This document shows, one piece after another, positions 1 through 11,832 of a stretch of DNA of 64,000 nucleotides. The notes under the pieces are model-generated. The model ran no database searches and was not told the DNA's origin. It worked only from the letters and a program-made list of their open reading frames with translations. The stretch's first letter is position 1, and each line of letters opens with the position of its first letter. Location: NCBI GenBank assembly GCA_037157565.1, contig JAZHRO010000063.1, positions 13,374,001 to 13,438,000 on the forward strand, in the 5' to 3' direction. The DNA is from Thalassia testudinum (taxonomy: Eukaryota > Streptophyta > Magnoliopsida > Alismatales > Hydrocharitaceae). The translations under genes were made by a program, and so were the position numbers.

Positions 1-1500
1 GGACCTCGGATCGAAGATCCAACCGTACGGATATGATCAGGGTGACAATCGAAGTTCATTGACTCTAAAGTTGCCCCGATCAGACTTTCGTAGCATCAGA
101 TATAATCCGATGAAGGTCATAGATCAAGGACCAAGATGGTGTAAATCCATACTTCAGATGGCAAATCCGACCTCACGGATGGGTTTGGATTGTTGATCGC
201 AACCTAACAGCATAGAAATCAACCCAATCCGACATCCGTGGCACCACCTATGAGCATATGAAGATGAAGGGCCAAGATGGTGCCATGTGGCATCATCCCA
301 ACCATCCAAAAGTGCCATCAACCCATGCTACTTCCTCAAAGGCCTCTCCATCGTGCGATCTCAGCCATTAGATCTTGATCCAACGACCGAGATTTATTCT
401 AGGCAGCACCCCCTCCTTATCTGAAGGCTTACGACCGGGTGATCTTAATCGTTGGATCACCATCCAATGGTTGCGACCATCGCCCTTTAAAACATCTGTG
501 CGACCAAAAGCTCACGACAACACAGCGGTTGAACGCATTTTCACGAAGGAAGGGTGCGCGTTCAAGTCTTACATTCGCAGTGCTCTCATCGCTCACACGG
601 GTCAATCCAGCCACCCGATAAAGAGCCAATGGCCCAGATCTTTGGATCAGGAGAATGCACAATTAGACGCTCAACTCGAATGCCCGATTGTACATGCAGG
701 CACACGACGAAGATGCGGGCGTGATAGCTTTTAAGCCGTCCAATCTCGCAATCGAATGGCTGATAGCCCTTGTACGTGCAAGTGTGTTAGATGCACGGGA
801 GAGGAGGAGATGGCATGCATGCACACACATCGCCCACGATCTGGGCTTCAGTGACGCTTAATTCCGTCACTAAAGGTCCTTGCATTAATGTTCTTAACAT
901 AAAATGACCTTTTTGTCCCCAACCTCTACACCTATAAAAAGGCCTACACCCCCCAAATTTTAATCATCCCTTCCTTCATCTCTCTCCCTCTCCAAAGCTC
1001 TAAAGAAGCTTGTCCCAAACCTGGGAAGCTCCTCTAGAGCCAAAATCAAAGTTTTCTCCCCCCATTTCGGAAGTGGATCTCGTGACAACGACAATGCCTT
1101 GCCTCGCCCCTGGTTCTTCCTGGTCCATTCTTCGTCTCCCATCTTCGTCCTCCATCTTCGAGGCATCGCCCCGTTCGGCTCATCCTTGAAGCAACCGTCG
1201 AGGAGGATAACATCTCTCCTTTCTTTACTATTTTCTAGAATAGAATTTCCTACTTTCTAGCTGTAATCTTTTCCTGCTTTCTAGTTGTAAAAATAATATT
1301 CAGTTGCAAAGTGTTTGTTCTCTCTCTCTATCATTCTTAGTGTTAATATCAATTCCATTGTGATTATCTTGCTTCTAAAACAAAAATATTAAAAAAAATA
1401 TAGTCATGAATTTTAGATCGACGTAGCCTCCCAGTGTTCGACCCAAAATTTCTTTACAAATTTTGGTAAATTTATCTGTTGAAAGATTTCTTCACAAATC
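1..1500 (+). mobile_element. LTR of family A (Athila/Tat-like gypsy), cut by window edge
   Basis: This stretch matches, as reverse complement, the two LTRs at 5829-7585 and 11833-13629. Position 1 corresponds to about 7400, so roughly the first 190 bases of the LTR lie outside the window. Shared landmarks in the same order are the GTTGGATC/GATCCAAC dyads (365-386, 450-469), a TATA box (about 933), a leader with CTTGTCCCA (about 1010), a run of TTTCTAG repeats (1230-1290) and the U5 phrase CCTCCCAGTGTTCGACC (about 1428). It is more diverged from those two LTRs than they are from each other. The right border is uncertain by about 60 bases because no PBS follows; an inverted LTR fragment does. 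Confidence 0.7.
931..940 (+). promoter_or_regulatory. TATA box of the family A LTR
   Basis: CTATAAAAAG lies where the sister LTRs have their TATA boxes (minus strand, about 6490-6500 and 12520-12531) and is followed by a pyrimidine-rich leader. This fixes the plus orientation of the LTR and marks the probable U3/R boundary about 30 bases downstream. Confidence 0.6.
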
Positions 1501-1599
1501 CTACTACGATGAATGGGTTTTTCAAAATCCAATCCCTTTTGCATACGTCTTTCTCCTAAACACTCATCGACGACCCAATTGAACGTGCACCTCCTCGTG

Positions 1600-2189
1600 G
1601 AGAAATTGGGGGGGCAAGCAAGGTTTCGAATTTATGCCCCCTGCTTGAGAGTTAGGCACCTCGCCACTTATGCTACAACTATGGATTGTCGAGCGAACGT
1701 CTTGATGGTCATGCACTCATGGCCGTTGTAGCTTCATCAGACGGTCGAAGATTAATGAGGCATGGTGCCTTCCTCGTCGTTGGATCCTCATCCAATGGTG
1801 GAGAGGCCGAGTTGGGGAGGCCTTTAGCTGAAGAGGGGGGCTGCGGTTGACTGTGGGCAACTTGGGTGATGCCATGTGGCATCATCTAGGCTGTTCATCT
1901 TCAAATGCTCCTAAAAGGTGCTACCGATATTGGATTGGATTGATTTTCGCACTGTTGGGCTATACTACTCAATCCAGATCCATCCTTATAGTTGGATTCT
2001 TCATCTGGAGCCGTAAAATATGTCACCCTCCTAGCCACAAATGGATAAGAGAATTATTATACAATTTATACAAACTATTGTAAATGTAGAATGATGCATG
2101 CTATGCAATATTTATAATGTGGAATGCAATGTTAAGCTTAGGAACTAGCATAAGTAGACATTTTATCTTGAATAAATGTGTATTTATCA
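1600..2189 (-). mobile_element. Inverted fragment of a family A LTR
   Basis: The plus strand here runs parallel to 6845-7585. It has the same tRNA-like patch (1622-1690), a GTTGGATC dyad (1778-1798), the phrase GATGCCATGTGGCATCAT, then the ATGCATGCTATGCAATATTTATA stretch (positions 2093-2115) and a terminal CA at 2189. It is therefore the U3 part of a minus-oriented LTR lying tail to tail with the plus-oriented LTR to its left. It is strongly diverged and lacks U5. Its left border is estimated. Confidence 0.55.
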
Positions 2190-3990
2190 CTAGGGTAAGG
2201 ATCATATCCCTAGGTGGGTGTTGTGGGGCTATCTCAACAAGAGGTTGGAATGGAGTGGGCAAAATTGGGATAATCAACATGGGGATTTTGGGAATATGAT
2301 GGATATCCTAGGCATAGGGGTTCTGAGGTGTATCCCCGACCAGGGAAGGCACTATTTCTAATAGACTGTGGATAAGGTCAACATGGGTTCGAGTAGGAAT
2401 CATGTTAAGGATAGTTATGATAAAAGGTAAGTTAAGCATTGAAATCCATGATCTAGAATAGAGCGAAGGAATGAGAAACGAATTGAAAACAGAGAATTAT
2501 GTTGACCTCTAACCAAAAAATTCAAGCAAGAAATTCTGCCCTTAGGGGTTGCATCTAGGGGACTTATTCCTAGCACAAATAGGTAGATTGAATAAATCCA
2601 TCCCTTAAATTACCTGGCCACCCAATTCAGAGGGACCCCTTAGGAGAACCTACATGGTGGAACCCCACTAAAGGTTGATGCAGTTACTACACCGTCCGAT
2701 CTTAGCAGTGGTTGCCCCAGGTCGATAACATCCTGGCTTGAGTTCAACCTAGCATAAATGTACTACAATAATTAAATCCAACCTAGTGGGTGCATCTACT
2801 CATTTTTTAAGGTTAGGTAGAATGTGCTCAAGGAAAGTGATGGCGATTGTTTAATGGGTTGGTGGCCCTTAGAAATTGATTTGAAATGTGTAGTGCTCAA
2901 ACAAAGGGGTTCACAATACAAGCTTAATTGATGTGGTTGCTTCTAAAGTTCAAGTGCTTGTATTAGAGAATTTTATGGCTCACTTGGTTAAATATATTCA
3001 AACAAGGTTTTGATGAGGCACATAGAAGGTTTTACAAGTTCCAATTTGTTCTATCAATTTCCTTTAAGTTACGTCATGCAAATGTGCTCTTCTTTAATGT
3101 GAAACCCTAATTGTAGATCGATCTATATGATGCATTTTAGTCTAAAGAATCAAAAGTGATGTGACCCAATCTGAGCAATCAAGCGTCCTATTGTACCACC
3201 AACTAAGGCACTCAGAATTTTTTTTTTCAAATTTTTTAATGCACATTATGTAATTTCCCTAGATTTAATAGTGTATTGGGGTCTTTTAGTCTGCTTTGAC
3301 ACCCAGTTGGTGATGATTTTTCCGTACCATGCATGAAATATTTATTTAAGTTTTTTAGATACTAGATTATCACAGGAGTCTAATTTCATAAATTTCAAGT
3401 CAATCAGAGTTTTTATAAAAGCCCCTATGATTTTTTTAATACTAAGAAATTAGGGAGAAAAATAGAACTGATACCACTATAGTCTATGAATTTTTAAAAA
3501 ATAAATATAAATCAGTTGTGTACAAAATTTAGATACGAACTTCCTGAAATTAGTGCCTTCGTACATGAGAAATTTCAGAATTTTTGGTCGTATTAAAATT
3601 TGGAAAATGATTTTTAAATCTCGTAATTAGTTGTAGTACAAATCTCTGGGAGGTGGTTTTATTGTTTCTCAAGAGATAATGACCACCAAAAGGAGGTTTT
3701 TTTTTTGTGTGGAAAGCAAGCGAACATAAACAAATACTTTTAATCCTAAGGATCAAGCAAAGCATCGAATTTTTTTCCATTTTTTTTTTAATCAAAAGGA
3801 AATCTAACTTAACTAAGATAAGGGTACTTACCTTAAGATACCAACAAACTTTCCTTCCATTGCCACGCTTCTCCACAGATTTGATTCCTACACACATGCA
3901 ACAAATAAGAAGCAAGTGGATTATGATCTAAAATAAGTACGAAAGTGAAAGGCTAAAAATAACTCTATGCCTCTGAGGACTCTACAAATG
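2190..3990 (-). other. Degenerate retroelement internal sequence, no gene
   Basis: No coding region is convincing here. The part from about 2860 to 3200 aligns by eye with 11030-11390, the leader of the complete minus-strand element: both carry GATGTGGT followed by AGTTCAA, then a TATTTTCAAACAAG-like stretch and a CCAATC-CAAACAATC-like stretch in the same order. It is therefore probably a decayed minus-oriented leader of the same family. The rest (2190-2800, 3250-3990) is AT-rich with homopolymer runs, and I see nothing identifiable in it. Confidence 0.45.
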
Positions 3991-3999
3991 ATAGTGATA

Positions 4000-5611
4000 A
4001 TTACATTAATTAGAGTCAATTTTGAGGGCACATGTGCATTAATATCATGTTATAGTGGGTTTGGGAGCAATACATGCATATTGTGTAATTTTTTTATTTA
4101 GATTGCTTATAATTAATGTTTAATGATCATGTGTACAAGTGCATATTGAAACAGGTCTTAGATAAGCAATCAAACTATACGGATGGATCCGGATCGACGA
4201 ATGGAGTCCAACAAACTCAAAATCACCTCAATCCAACCATCGTAGCCCTCACAATGAGCCTAAGAAGTTTGGCCATTGATCTGATGATCAACGGGTCAAC
4301 ACTAGCCATGTGTTGCTCATCCGCGACTCCAGCAACACCTGCACTCTCCCTTCATCGCGTGCACGCATAATTCCAGCTGTCAGATTACGATCCAACGACT
4401 GAGGATGACCCTCTCCTGTGCTTTAGAAAAGCAAAGGGCTCCTCTTCGCACGATCTGGGCCATTGGATGCGAATCCAATGGCCATCGGCTGGTCACATCG
4501 CTCAGAGGACCGCCTCGATCTCGACCCTACAATCATCGTTGGACAATTGAGGGTATGTGGAGGGAATTACAAAAGTTTGACCATCCACAGAGAGTAGCGC
4601 GTTGGTAAGCACCTCAACCCATGAAGCAGTGATGCACACCGAGCAGATTTAATATGCTAAATCTTACACGGGCGAAATCAGATTGCACGATCATGATCGG
4701 ACGGTGATATAAACGGTTGCGTAGCACACTCAAATGCTTGCAACTCAACTCGTGCATGCGTGATCCGACATGCCATCTAATGCACGATCATACGAGCATG
4801 GTAGGAGAGAAGCAATCTTAAGTGTGTAGAGAGGCGCGATCAGGAGCCTTCATCGCCCATCGAACGGCTATGGACACGAGCACACGGATCGCAGCAAGCA
4901 CGCATGAACCATGCCCTTCCGTGCATTGGCATGTGGCTGTGCGTGAACATGAGTGTAGCTGTACACGACGTAGCCGAGGATAGCGTGATTTGTTCGTGAT
5001 TCTTAGGCCAAATGATTTGGCATTAGCCCTATAAAAAGCCCTAAGGACCTCCATTTGATAACTTCTCTTAGCTTCTCCACAAAGCATTCCACCACCTTCT
5101 AGAGCTTAGAGCAAGTCCTTGGAGATGCCGAGCCGTCGACGGAATTTTCCGCCACTACCGTGGCTGCCTCAACATCCTTTTTATTAGTTCTCTTTATATT
5201 GTAGTTTCAATTTCATTAAGCATGTCTCTAGCTTTATTTGTTATTGCTGTAGTACATATTCGCCATAATCTCAAGAAGTGATTTGCTATCTTTTTCTACT
5301 AATTCTATGCATTCTAAATTAGGTGTACCATGGTTATCCTTCGCTGTTATGATAACTTTTATTATTACGTGAGTCATTGTTTAGGCATAACTAACAATAG
5401 TTGATCTACCCTGAATTTTCTCTCTCTCTTTCTCTTTTCACAAGCAAATCAAAATAACCATCATGTGGAACTAAAATAGAGTGACTAATTGATTTAGATT
5501 TCGCCTCCTTGAGATCGACACTCATACTCACATTTCCATTTCATCCTTGAAATTGATGTCATAAATGCGTGCTACAACGAATGAATTATCTTCTTGCATT
5601 TTTCAATATCA
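4000..5611 (+). mobile_element. LTR (family A relative) directly upstream of a PBS
   Basis: The right border is firm: the sequence ends ATATCA at 5611 and a PBS begins five bases later. Inside are a U3 dyad CCATTGGAT/ATCCAATGG (4460-4481), GATCCAACGACTGAGG (4389-4404, like 375-390), a TATA box at 5030 and a U5 with GCCTCC near 5502. The left border is inferred from the distance between LTR start and the first shared motif in the complete LTRs and may be off by 100 bases. This is the 5' LTR of a plus-oriented element whose internal part was later split at 5828. Confidence 0.55.
5029..5038 (+). promoter_or_regulatory. TATA box of the 4000-5611 LTR
   Basis: CTATAAAAAG followed by CCCTAAGG and a pyrimidine-rich leader, at the same relative position as in the other family A LTRs. 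Confidence 0.55.
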
Positions 5612-5615
5612 GTTT

Positions 5616-5635
5616 TTTGGCATTGTTGCTAGGGA
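5616..5635 (+). promoter_or_regulatory. Primer binding site, tRNA-Asp type, mutated
   Basis: TTTGGCATTGTTGCTAGGGA differs at a few positions from the Athila-type PBS complementary to the 3' end of plant tRNA-Asp (compare TGGCGCCATTGCCGGGGA at 20534). It lies five bases after the LTR end. Reverse transcription would have been primed here. The substitutions suggest an old, inactive copy. Confidence 0.6.
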
Positions 5636-5823
5636 GGCAACAGATCTTTTAGTCACTTTTATCCTTGAATTGGTTCTCACATTTTCTAACTCGCTTTTCT
5701 CACTTTCTGTTGATTGATTTCATGAATCTGGCATGAAATAGAAAAGAGGAATGCACTTGAAGATGATAGATTGGGAGAAAAGTGCAGTGAAGACTTTTGT
5801 GAGTATACTCTACCTAGCGTAGT
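5636..5823 (+). other. Leader of a plus-oriented element, left part
   Basis: Non-coding sequence downstream of the PBS. It breaks at the CTCAT target duplication (5824-5828) and resumes at 13635 on the far side of the inserted element. No open frame or motif is recognised. Confidence 0.5.
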
Positions 5824-5828
5824 CTCAT

Positions 5829-7585
5829 TGTTGAATGCTACGAGTTGCTACGCTAACTTGTTTGGTTTTGAAAACCTATCATTGTAGTTTAAAAGCGAAG
5901 AACTCATGTTCAACAAATAAAATTTATACCGGAATGGAAACCCCGAGTCGAACACAGGGAGGTAGATCTTTGATTTAAAAACACGCATTTGTTTTATTTG
6001 TCACGAAGTAATTTAATTGATTATAACTATCTAACTATTTACAATAAATAAAAGAGAGAGAGTAAGAGAGAGAGAGAGAATATTACAAACGAAAACCAAA
6101 AAAAAGATGTAGAATGAATAAGGAATTCATTATCAGAAGGATTGTTCATTACACTAAATATTACGACTAGAAAGTAGGAAAATGATTACACTAGAAAGCA
6201 GTAAATCTATTTCAGAAAGCAGTAAAAAGAATGGAGAGAGAGATATCCTACTCGACGGTCGCTTGGAGGACGAGCTGGACGGGATGATGCCTGGACGAAG
6301 GAAGACGAAGCAGGAAGAACGAGAACGAGGCAGCACGTCATTGTCGTCGCAGGATCCGCTTCCGAAAGGGGGACGAAAAATTGACTTTATCTCGCGAGAA
6401 GCATCCCGGGTGTGGGACAAGCTTCTCTTGAGCTTTGGAGAGGGAGAGAAGTGAAGGAAGGGATGAGAATTTCGTGTGGAGGGGGTCTCCTTTTATAATT
6501 GCAAGGAGTGATGGCAAATTGGTCTTTTAAATCTCAAAACATTAAATAAGGGGTCTTTAGTGATGGATAAAACTGTCGCTATAGCCCCATCGTGGGCGAC
6601 GTGTGGCAGAGCGTGCATGCCCGCTCGCCTGCTCGCGCACATAACGCACTTTCATGTACTGCCGATCTCAGCCGTCAGATCGCTTATCTCGCGCCTCCGC
6701 TCGCTCCTCAGCGTGCCCGCCAGTGTGTAATCTTGCGTGAGGCACGGCGTGCAATACCGCATGGGCGCTATCGAACACCCACAGCCGCTCGATTCTCATT
6801 GCACAGTCGCACGTGCCCGCTAGCCTGCGCCCACTCACCTACGCATGCGGATTCAAACCCGCGTCTGAAGGCAACTGAGCACCTTATCCACTGCGCTGCG
6901 TGCATGGATGGGTGAGTAGCTGATCATCTGAACATGCGATCAGGACCGTTGGATCAAGATCCAACAGTCAAGGTAGCTTCTTCAGGTGCGGCTCAGAGGA
7001 TGGGCACGCCGGTTGAGCTCCTCTCTCAGCTGTTGGATCTTGATCCAATGGCGGAGATGCGTGGGCGCTAGAATCTTCAGTGGTTGAGGGCAACTGGTTG
7101 GGCGGCCGAGATGGCGCCACGTGGCACCATCTTGGCCATCCCTCTTCTGGATGATGTAGATGGTGCCACAGGTGTCGGATTGAGTCGATTTTCACGTCGT
7201 TAGGCTGCGATCGTCGATCTGAATCCATCCATGTGGTCGGATTTGTCGTTTGAAATGTGGATTCACACCATCTTGGCCCTTGATCTTCTAGGGTTCCCCG
7301 ATCTCTATCTAATGCTACAGATGTCTGATTAGGGCAATCTTGGAGCCGTTGAACTCTAATCGTCACCCTGATCACATCTGTACAGTTGGATCTTCGATCC
7401 AAGGCCTCGATAAAAAGTTTGCATTGTCCATGAACTTAAAAGGAGATAATTAACCTCCATTTTATTCAAACTAGTCTAAATGAAAGATGATGCATGTTAT
7501 GCAATATTTATAGTATGCAATGCAATCCTATGCTTAAGAATATGCATAAATAGACATCTTAAGTAGTGTAAACATGTTTACATCA
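5829..7585 (-). repeat. 3' LTR of the 5829-13629 element
   Basis: 1757 bp. On the minus strand it begins TGATGTAAACATG, whose bases 7567-7582 form a perfect 16-base palindrome, and ends CATTCAACA. A TATA box (minus strand, about 6491-6500) is followed by the leader. It carries GTTGGATC dyads at 6948-6969 and 7031-7051 and a tRNA-like patch at 6845-6900. It is about 40 bp shorter than its partner, mainly because the partner has an extra TCTAGAAAGC-type repeat near 12190-12235. Confidence 0.9.
6845..6900 (-). other. tRNA-like patch in the 3' LTR
   Basis: On the minus strand GGATAAGGTGCTC is followed by GGGTTTGAATCC, which resembles the D-arm/A box and T-arm/B box of a eukaryotic tRNA gene. The better-preserved copy is in the partner LTR at 12888-12945. 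No complete cloverleaf can be drawn, so this is a resemblance or relic, not a tRNA gene. Confidence 0.3.
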
Positions 7586-7622
7586 TACCCCCATACCTAT
7601 CTTTTGCTAGTCCCTAGCAAAA
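7586..7622 (-). promoter_or_regulatory. Polypurine tract and adjoining hairpin
   Basis: On the minus strand GATAGGTATGGGGGTA directly abuts the 3' LTR and is the likely plus-strand primer. Immediately before it, 7602-7622 forms a hairpin with 8-bp arms TTTTGCTA/TAGCAAAA and a five-base loop. The same hairpin precedes the PPT of three other families in this window. Confidence 0.75.
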
Positions 7623-8815
7623 ACTATATGTTATTTATAAAAGAATCATGTTGGATTATTTGGGCTTGAGTTATTTTCAATCATTAAGAAAATGTTTACT
7701 TAGGATCTGAACTTTCAAAGACACAACAGTGCCCAAGTATCTGCCAAAATGCAGACCACCTCAATCCCTTGCCTTATTCAAAGAAAAATTTCTTTTTCTC
7801 TTTTTCCTCCTTTCTAATTTTTTTGGATTTTCAAGTTTTAGGGTTTAAGAGTGGCTTTTTAAGGCCATTCAACTCACCTAAGCTTTGATGAGAACCCTAA
7901 GTTCTAAGCATCTTATTGTAAATGTGATAGACTCGTTGTCCGACAGTAAAAATGGACTTCGGATTTCTATGCCTCTAGGTGACCTAAAAAAGAGAATTCT
8001 GCCTAAAGATGTATCTTTACAACCGGTAGCTTTCTCCCTACTTTAATTTTTTTTACAGGATCAACACAAGGGTGAATACAGTGTATATCTCCCGATTTAT
8101 TCTACTTCTCTGCTTCTTCCTAAGTGTTTTGGGATTATCATTGCATTTATTGAGCTAGGTTCTGGACAACCGATCGATGAGCTGTTACCACCAACAACTT
8201 GCCAGCCATACTCGTGCAGCGAAGTGTGGCTTATTTCTTTTTTTTATTATTTTTTTTCTTCTTTTCTTTTCTTTTTTTTTTTCTTTTTGACTCTCTTTTT
8301 TTAAGTAGGTAGCTTCTCTAGTCTAAGATTTACCTAAAGGCAGCAAAAAGAGAAAGATCCAATGACTGGGCTCTAGACAACCTACCTATGGGCTATTACC
8401 CACGATAACTTGCCAGCCATATCACCTTAGAAGGTTCATTAGCTACCCAATTTCCGTTAAAATTTCCGAATGAGTCAGTGCAAAGAAAGTGTGCAGATGC
8501 TAAAAACTCAAAGTTCCCTCAAATCAAAGGACGGGTTTATAAGTCGTGTACTTATCACCCAAACTTATTTACTCCAATTAAAATAGAATTCAAGTTGGCG
8601 AGGACTTGAAAAACAAATCCACATTTTAATGGATACACGGGCTGATTAAGTCCAAAGACCTGAAGGGTCTTTGCGTTCAGATCATAATGTAGTATTTCCT
8701 AAGATTAAAAATTTTCTTAAGCCCAAGTTCTCTTTCCTAATTCCAATTTTTTTATATATAAAAGAAAATAAAACAAATCTACAAAGCTGACGAATAAATT
8801 CAGAGATGAATATCC
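7623..8815 (-). other. Inter-PPT segment, no gene
   Basis: Non-coding sequence between the two G-rich tracts. It has a long pyrimidine run on the plus strand (8225-8305, mostly T with some C) and a repeated block: 8160-8213 and 8377-8425 share GACAACC, then CTTGCCAGCCATA, about 215 bases apart. No function is recognised. Confidence 0.5.
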
Positions 8816-8851
8816 ACCCCCCTACGCCTATCTAATGCAATGTCCTCATTG
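8816..8851 (-). promoter_or_regulatory. Internal PPT-like G-tract with CAATG/CATTG hairpin
   Basis: Minus strand: CAATGAGGACATTG (8851-8838) is followed within 15 bases by GCGTAGGGGGGTGG. The same pair of signals occurs at 23584-23620 and 34366-34400 and, degraded, at 29446-29481. It lies at the end of the reading-frame region and resembles the extra PPT reported for Athila/Tat elements. Confidence 0.6.
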
Positions 8852-8853
8852 TA

Positions 8854-9201
8854 TTAAAAAGACATAAATAGAGTGGAATAGAATAGAAAGCACCTGAATT
8901 GCGTGAATGTCAGGTCTGCTCTGAGATAGAAACTAAAAAGAACTGTATACGTGCTGAATTTAGTGCCTTCAGCTAGGCACACTATACGAAGAAGAGAAAT
9001 AAAGAATTCACAGGTGAAGGTCAGAATCAGAATAAACATAAGAAACCTCTGACCTATCAGCAAATGTCCACAAATGTGGACCAGATTATGGTGCAGACCC
9101 ATACCCCATAATCGAGAATATCTCAGGTTCTGGATAAAAATTATCCAAAACCTAAAATCAGTATGCAAGTGGGGTTGAGCCTGGGATTTATGAGGATGCA
9201 A
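8854..9201 (-). CDS. Hypothetical 115-aa frame upstream of the internal PPT
   Basis: An open frame rich in Phe, Leu and Ile with two hydrophobic stretches (about residues 48-65 and 85-108). It lies between the acidic frame and the internal PPT. No family is recognised and the corresponding region of the sister elements is not open, so it may be chance. An env-like role cannot be supported. Confidence 0.15.
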   Translation of the reverse strand: MHPHKSQAQPHLHTDFRFWIIFIQNLRYSRLWGMGLHHNLVHICGHLLIGQRFLMFILILTFTCEFFISLLRIVCLAEGTKFSTYTVLFSFYLRADLTFTQFRCFLFYSTLFMSF

Positions 9202-9399
9202 CCCAAGACCAAAGAGTCAGGTTACAGAGAATTCAAGCTCAATAGGATAATCATTGAATGTATGCTTAGGTTGGACATCCTCAGAACAGATGTCTTAAGG
9301 GTCTTGGTTTGATCGTTGTAGCTTAATAGGAACCCTTCGACTCAGTCTTCTACTTCCTCCAGAACTTGCTTCCCAAATCAAAATTTCCTAGCTCCTATC

Positions 9400-9795
9400 C
9401 TCCTCATTCAGAATGTCAAAATCTGGAACCTCCTGTATATTAATCACCCCATCTGAAATTTCCAAGTCTAAAAGATGTGGCTGAATTAGAATTGACTTGG
9501 GTCTAATTATCTTAAAAACAGAATCATCGATAAGCTCAACGGGGTGTAACCAACAATCAGGGCATTGGACTTAATCCTCCAGAAAGTGCGATTCTGGATT
9601 CGTAATGTGAGCCCTAATAAGATTAGTTTCCTCAATTATTGGGCTATCAAATGATCTATCAGATTCCGCAGGCCCAATTGTCCCACAGAAATCATATTCT
9701 GTAAACTTGCGTGAGACTTCGCAACGTGAATCTTCACCATCAGAATCAAAAAAATCAAAATCCGTATTAATGTATGCCTCAAAATCACCCATCAC
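9400..9795 (-). pseudogene. Acidic part of the non-autonomous element's frame
   Basis: Starts MMGDFEAYINTDFDFF and is rich in Asp, Glu and Ser. A stop falls after residue 74 (9571), but protein-like sequence of the same character continues in frame to about 9400. Composition and position match the C-terminal half of the frame at 21717-22907 in the plus-strand element, which also contains SDFDF-type motifs. It is out of frame with the segment at 9972-10688, so at least one frameshift separates them. Function unknown; no protease DTG/DSG motif or RT motif is present. Confidence 0.4.
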
Positions 9796-9971
9796 TTTCT
9801 AGTCCATGGAGATATATGTTTCCTCGTACCTCGGCTCAGGGATCTCAGGTGAAGAAATCAGATCATCCATAATTGGTTGCTCTAATTCAATTTGGCCAGC
9901 CTCGTAACACATGTCCCCCCCAACAAGTGCCTAAACGGGTTCTGACATTGGATCCCTGAAGGGAGTTCATC

Positions 9972-10688
9972 CTAGGAATCATCCCATGACTGAACTAAAG
10001 CAACCACAAATCTCATCCTCAATTTCGCTAACTTCCCAAGTAGAAACTCACCTGGGTTCTTATCCTTAACATCCTGGAGCCAATCCAACAAATACTTATT
10101 CAAATCATCAATCATCTGAATCAGGGGCTCCAATCTTTCAATGTAAGGTATTGGTTGAACTTCTAAAGATTGTATGACATTCCTCAAGTTAGCCAAAACC
10201 TTATCTTGAATCGGGTTTCCCTGAACTAAATGAGTTGGTTCAGGTTTGGGCTGGTTTGGGATCAATGAAGGGGAATTAACGAATTGAGATTTGTTATACC
10301 ATTCCTAATAATAGGTCATTTCGGATTGTTCAAAAGGTCTTGATGACCTAAAGGCAGTGTAATTAGAGGATAGGTAAGAATCAGTGTATCCTTCTTGATT
10401 GTAGATCGTATTAGGTTGTTCATGAAAGGATGACGATCTATAATCGATGTGGCTCTGAGAAGGATAGAAATCACAATCATAGTGTTTAGGGTTAGACCTT
10501 AAGCACGGAGGTCCAGAACTGTATCCCCAATCCGAGTTATCCCAACTAACTAATGGTTGATTACAGTACGAATCGGGATAATTGTCATGTTGAGGATAAT
10601 TCAAAACATGAGGGAAAGAGCAGCAATGCGTGTAATATGTGGAAGGATTCATGAGAGACAGGAGAAAGAAAGGCACCCTACAATACAA
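9972..10688 (-). pseudogene. Tyr/Asn/Ser-rich frame of unknown function
   Basis: Two open pieces in one frame (10688-10305 and 10265-9972) are separated by stop codons. The first is rich in Tyr, Ser, Pro, Gln and His (for example NYPQHDNYPDSYCNQ). The second is a more ordered segment with a predicted helix (LVQGNPIQDKVLANLRNVIQ). The same order, a Tyr-rich low-complexity head followed by an acidic body, is seen at 35261-36532. It occupies the place of gag but shows no retrotrans_gag homology or zinc knuckle that I can see. I name it only by composition. Confidence 0.45.
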
Positions 10689-10689
10689 A

Positions 10690-11811
10690 CAATCAAACCT
10701 GTCCTTAAGTGGACTAGCCTAAAGACCTACAAACTCCCACAACCCATCTTGAGATAAAGGAACTATTTGATCTACTTCTGTCTGTTCAATCCAACCAGTT
10801 AGAAGGAGGGACTGGGGAGAAGGTTCTCCCTTCGGCTTGCACCTCTGGTTCCCAGTATACCCCCCAGCCATGATCGTTTGATTCTGCTCCCCTAGTTAAA
10901 CATCAGAGTGAGCAGTAGAAACAGACTAATCGAAAATAATCTCATTCTGGGCTCTGAAGAGCGAGTCAGATCCATAAGGCCAACGTCTACTCTGTTTTAT
11001 TTAGGGCTAGGTTTGAATGTGCTTTAGAATGTGATGGGCCCTTTATCTGGGTTGTGCCCTTAATGATTGATTCATGTGTGTGTGCATGCACAACCAGTGG
11101 TTTTTATGCAAGATTATTTTTGATGTGGTGAATTTTAGAGTTCAAATCTTTCTTAGTAGCTTTTTGGATTCAACTTTAAGTATTTTCAAACAAGTTTTGT
11201 TGGCACACCAGGTTTTGAAAGCACAAGTGAAGATGTTTTCCTTTAAAACTTAAAAGAATGTGGAGTGCCTGGTAAATCCCTAAGAGTTGAACCTAAGTGG
11301 CAACTACTTGATGAGTTGATTTTAATTGAAGTGGTGCGGTCCAATCAACTCAAACAATCGGGCAGCTGCGCCACTTAATTAGGCACACAAGTGATTACCT
11401 AATCTGATTTCTACTCAATTATGTGTTTGGATGTGTGTACCAACTCCAAAGGTTGGTTTACCAGTTGAGTTTGAAAATCAGATGAGGTTGTGTACCTCTG
11501 TGAGATTTTTTTTAATTTTCTTTTTAAATGAGGAGGTTGAGGCGGGTATGGGTGTCAAACAAACAAACAAAACTAACCTTAGAGTTTTTAAGAACACCTA
11601 GGTTGATTGATGTTTGTGTTATTATGTGGTGAAATGAAATCTAATGTGTGGGAGGTGGGGGATAACTCACAGAACCTTTAACAGCACTTTTCTCCAATCT
11701 ACCGCTTTTGCTCGTCTCAAAAGAGTACCTACAATCACAATAAGAAAGGAGAGAAGTGAGGTAAATGATTTGTAAGTTATAAAACGTGAAGAAAAATCAA
11801 AGATCGTTGCC
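10690..11811 (-). other. Leader of the 5829-13629 element, non-coding
   Basis: About 1.1 kb between the PBS and the first reading frame. Parts of it recur, degraded, at 2860-3200 (same orientation) and 13750-14250 (opposite orientation). No open frame is supported. Confidence 0.55.
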
Positions 11812-11829
11812 TCCCCGGCAACGGCGCCA
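11812..11829 (-). promoter_or_regulatory. Primer binding site, tRNA-Asp type
   Basis: The minus strand reads TGGCGCCGTTGCCGGGGA, three bases inside the 5' LTR. All 18 bases match the Athila-type PBS complementary to the plant tRNA-Asp 3' end. This sets the minus orientation of the element. Confidence 0.9.
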
Positions 11830-11832
11830 AAA

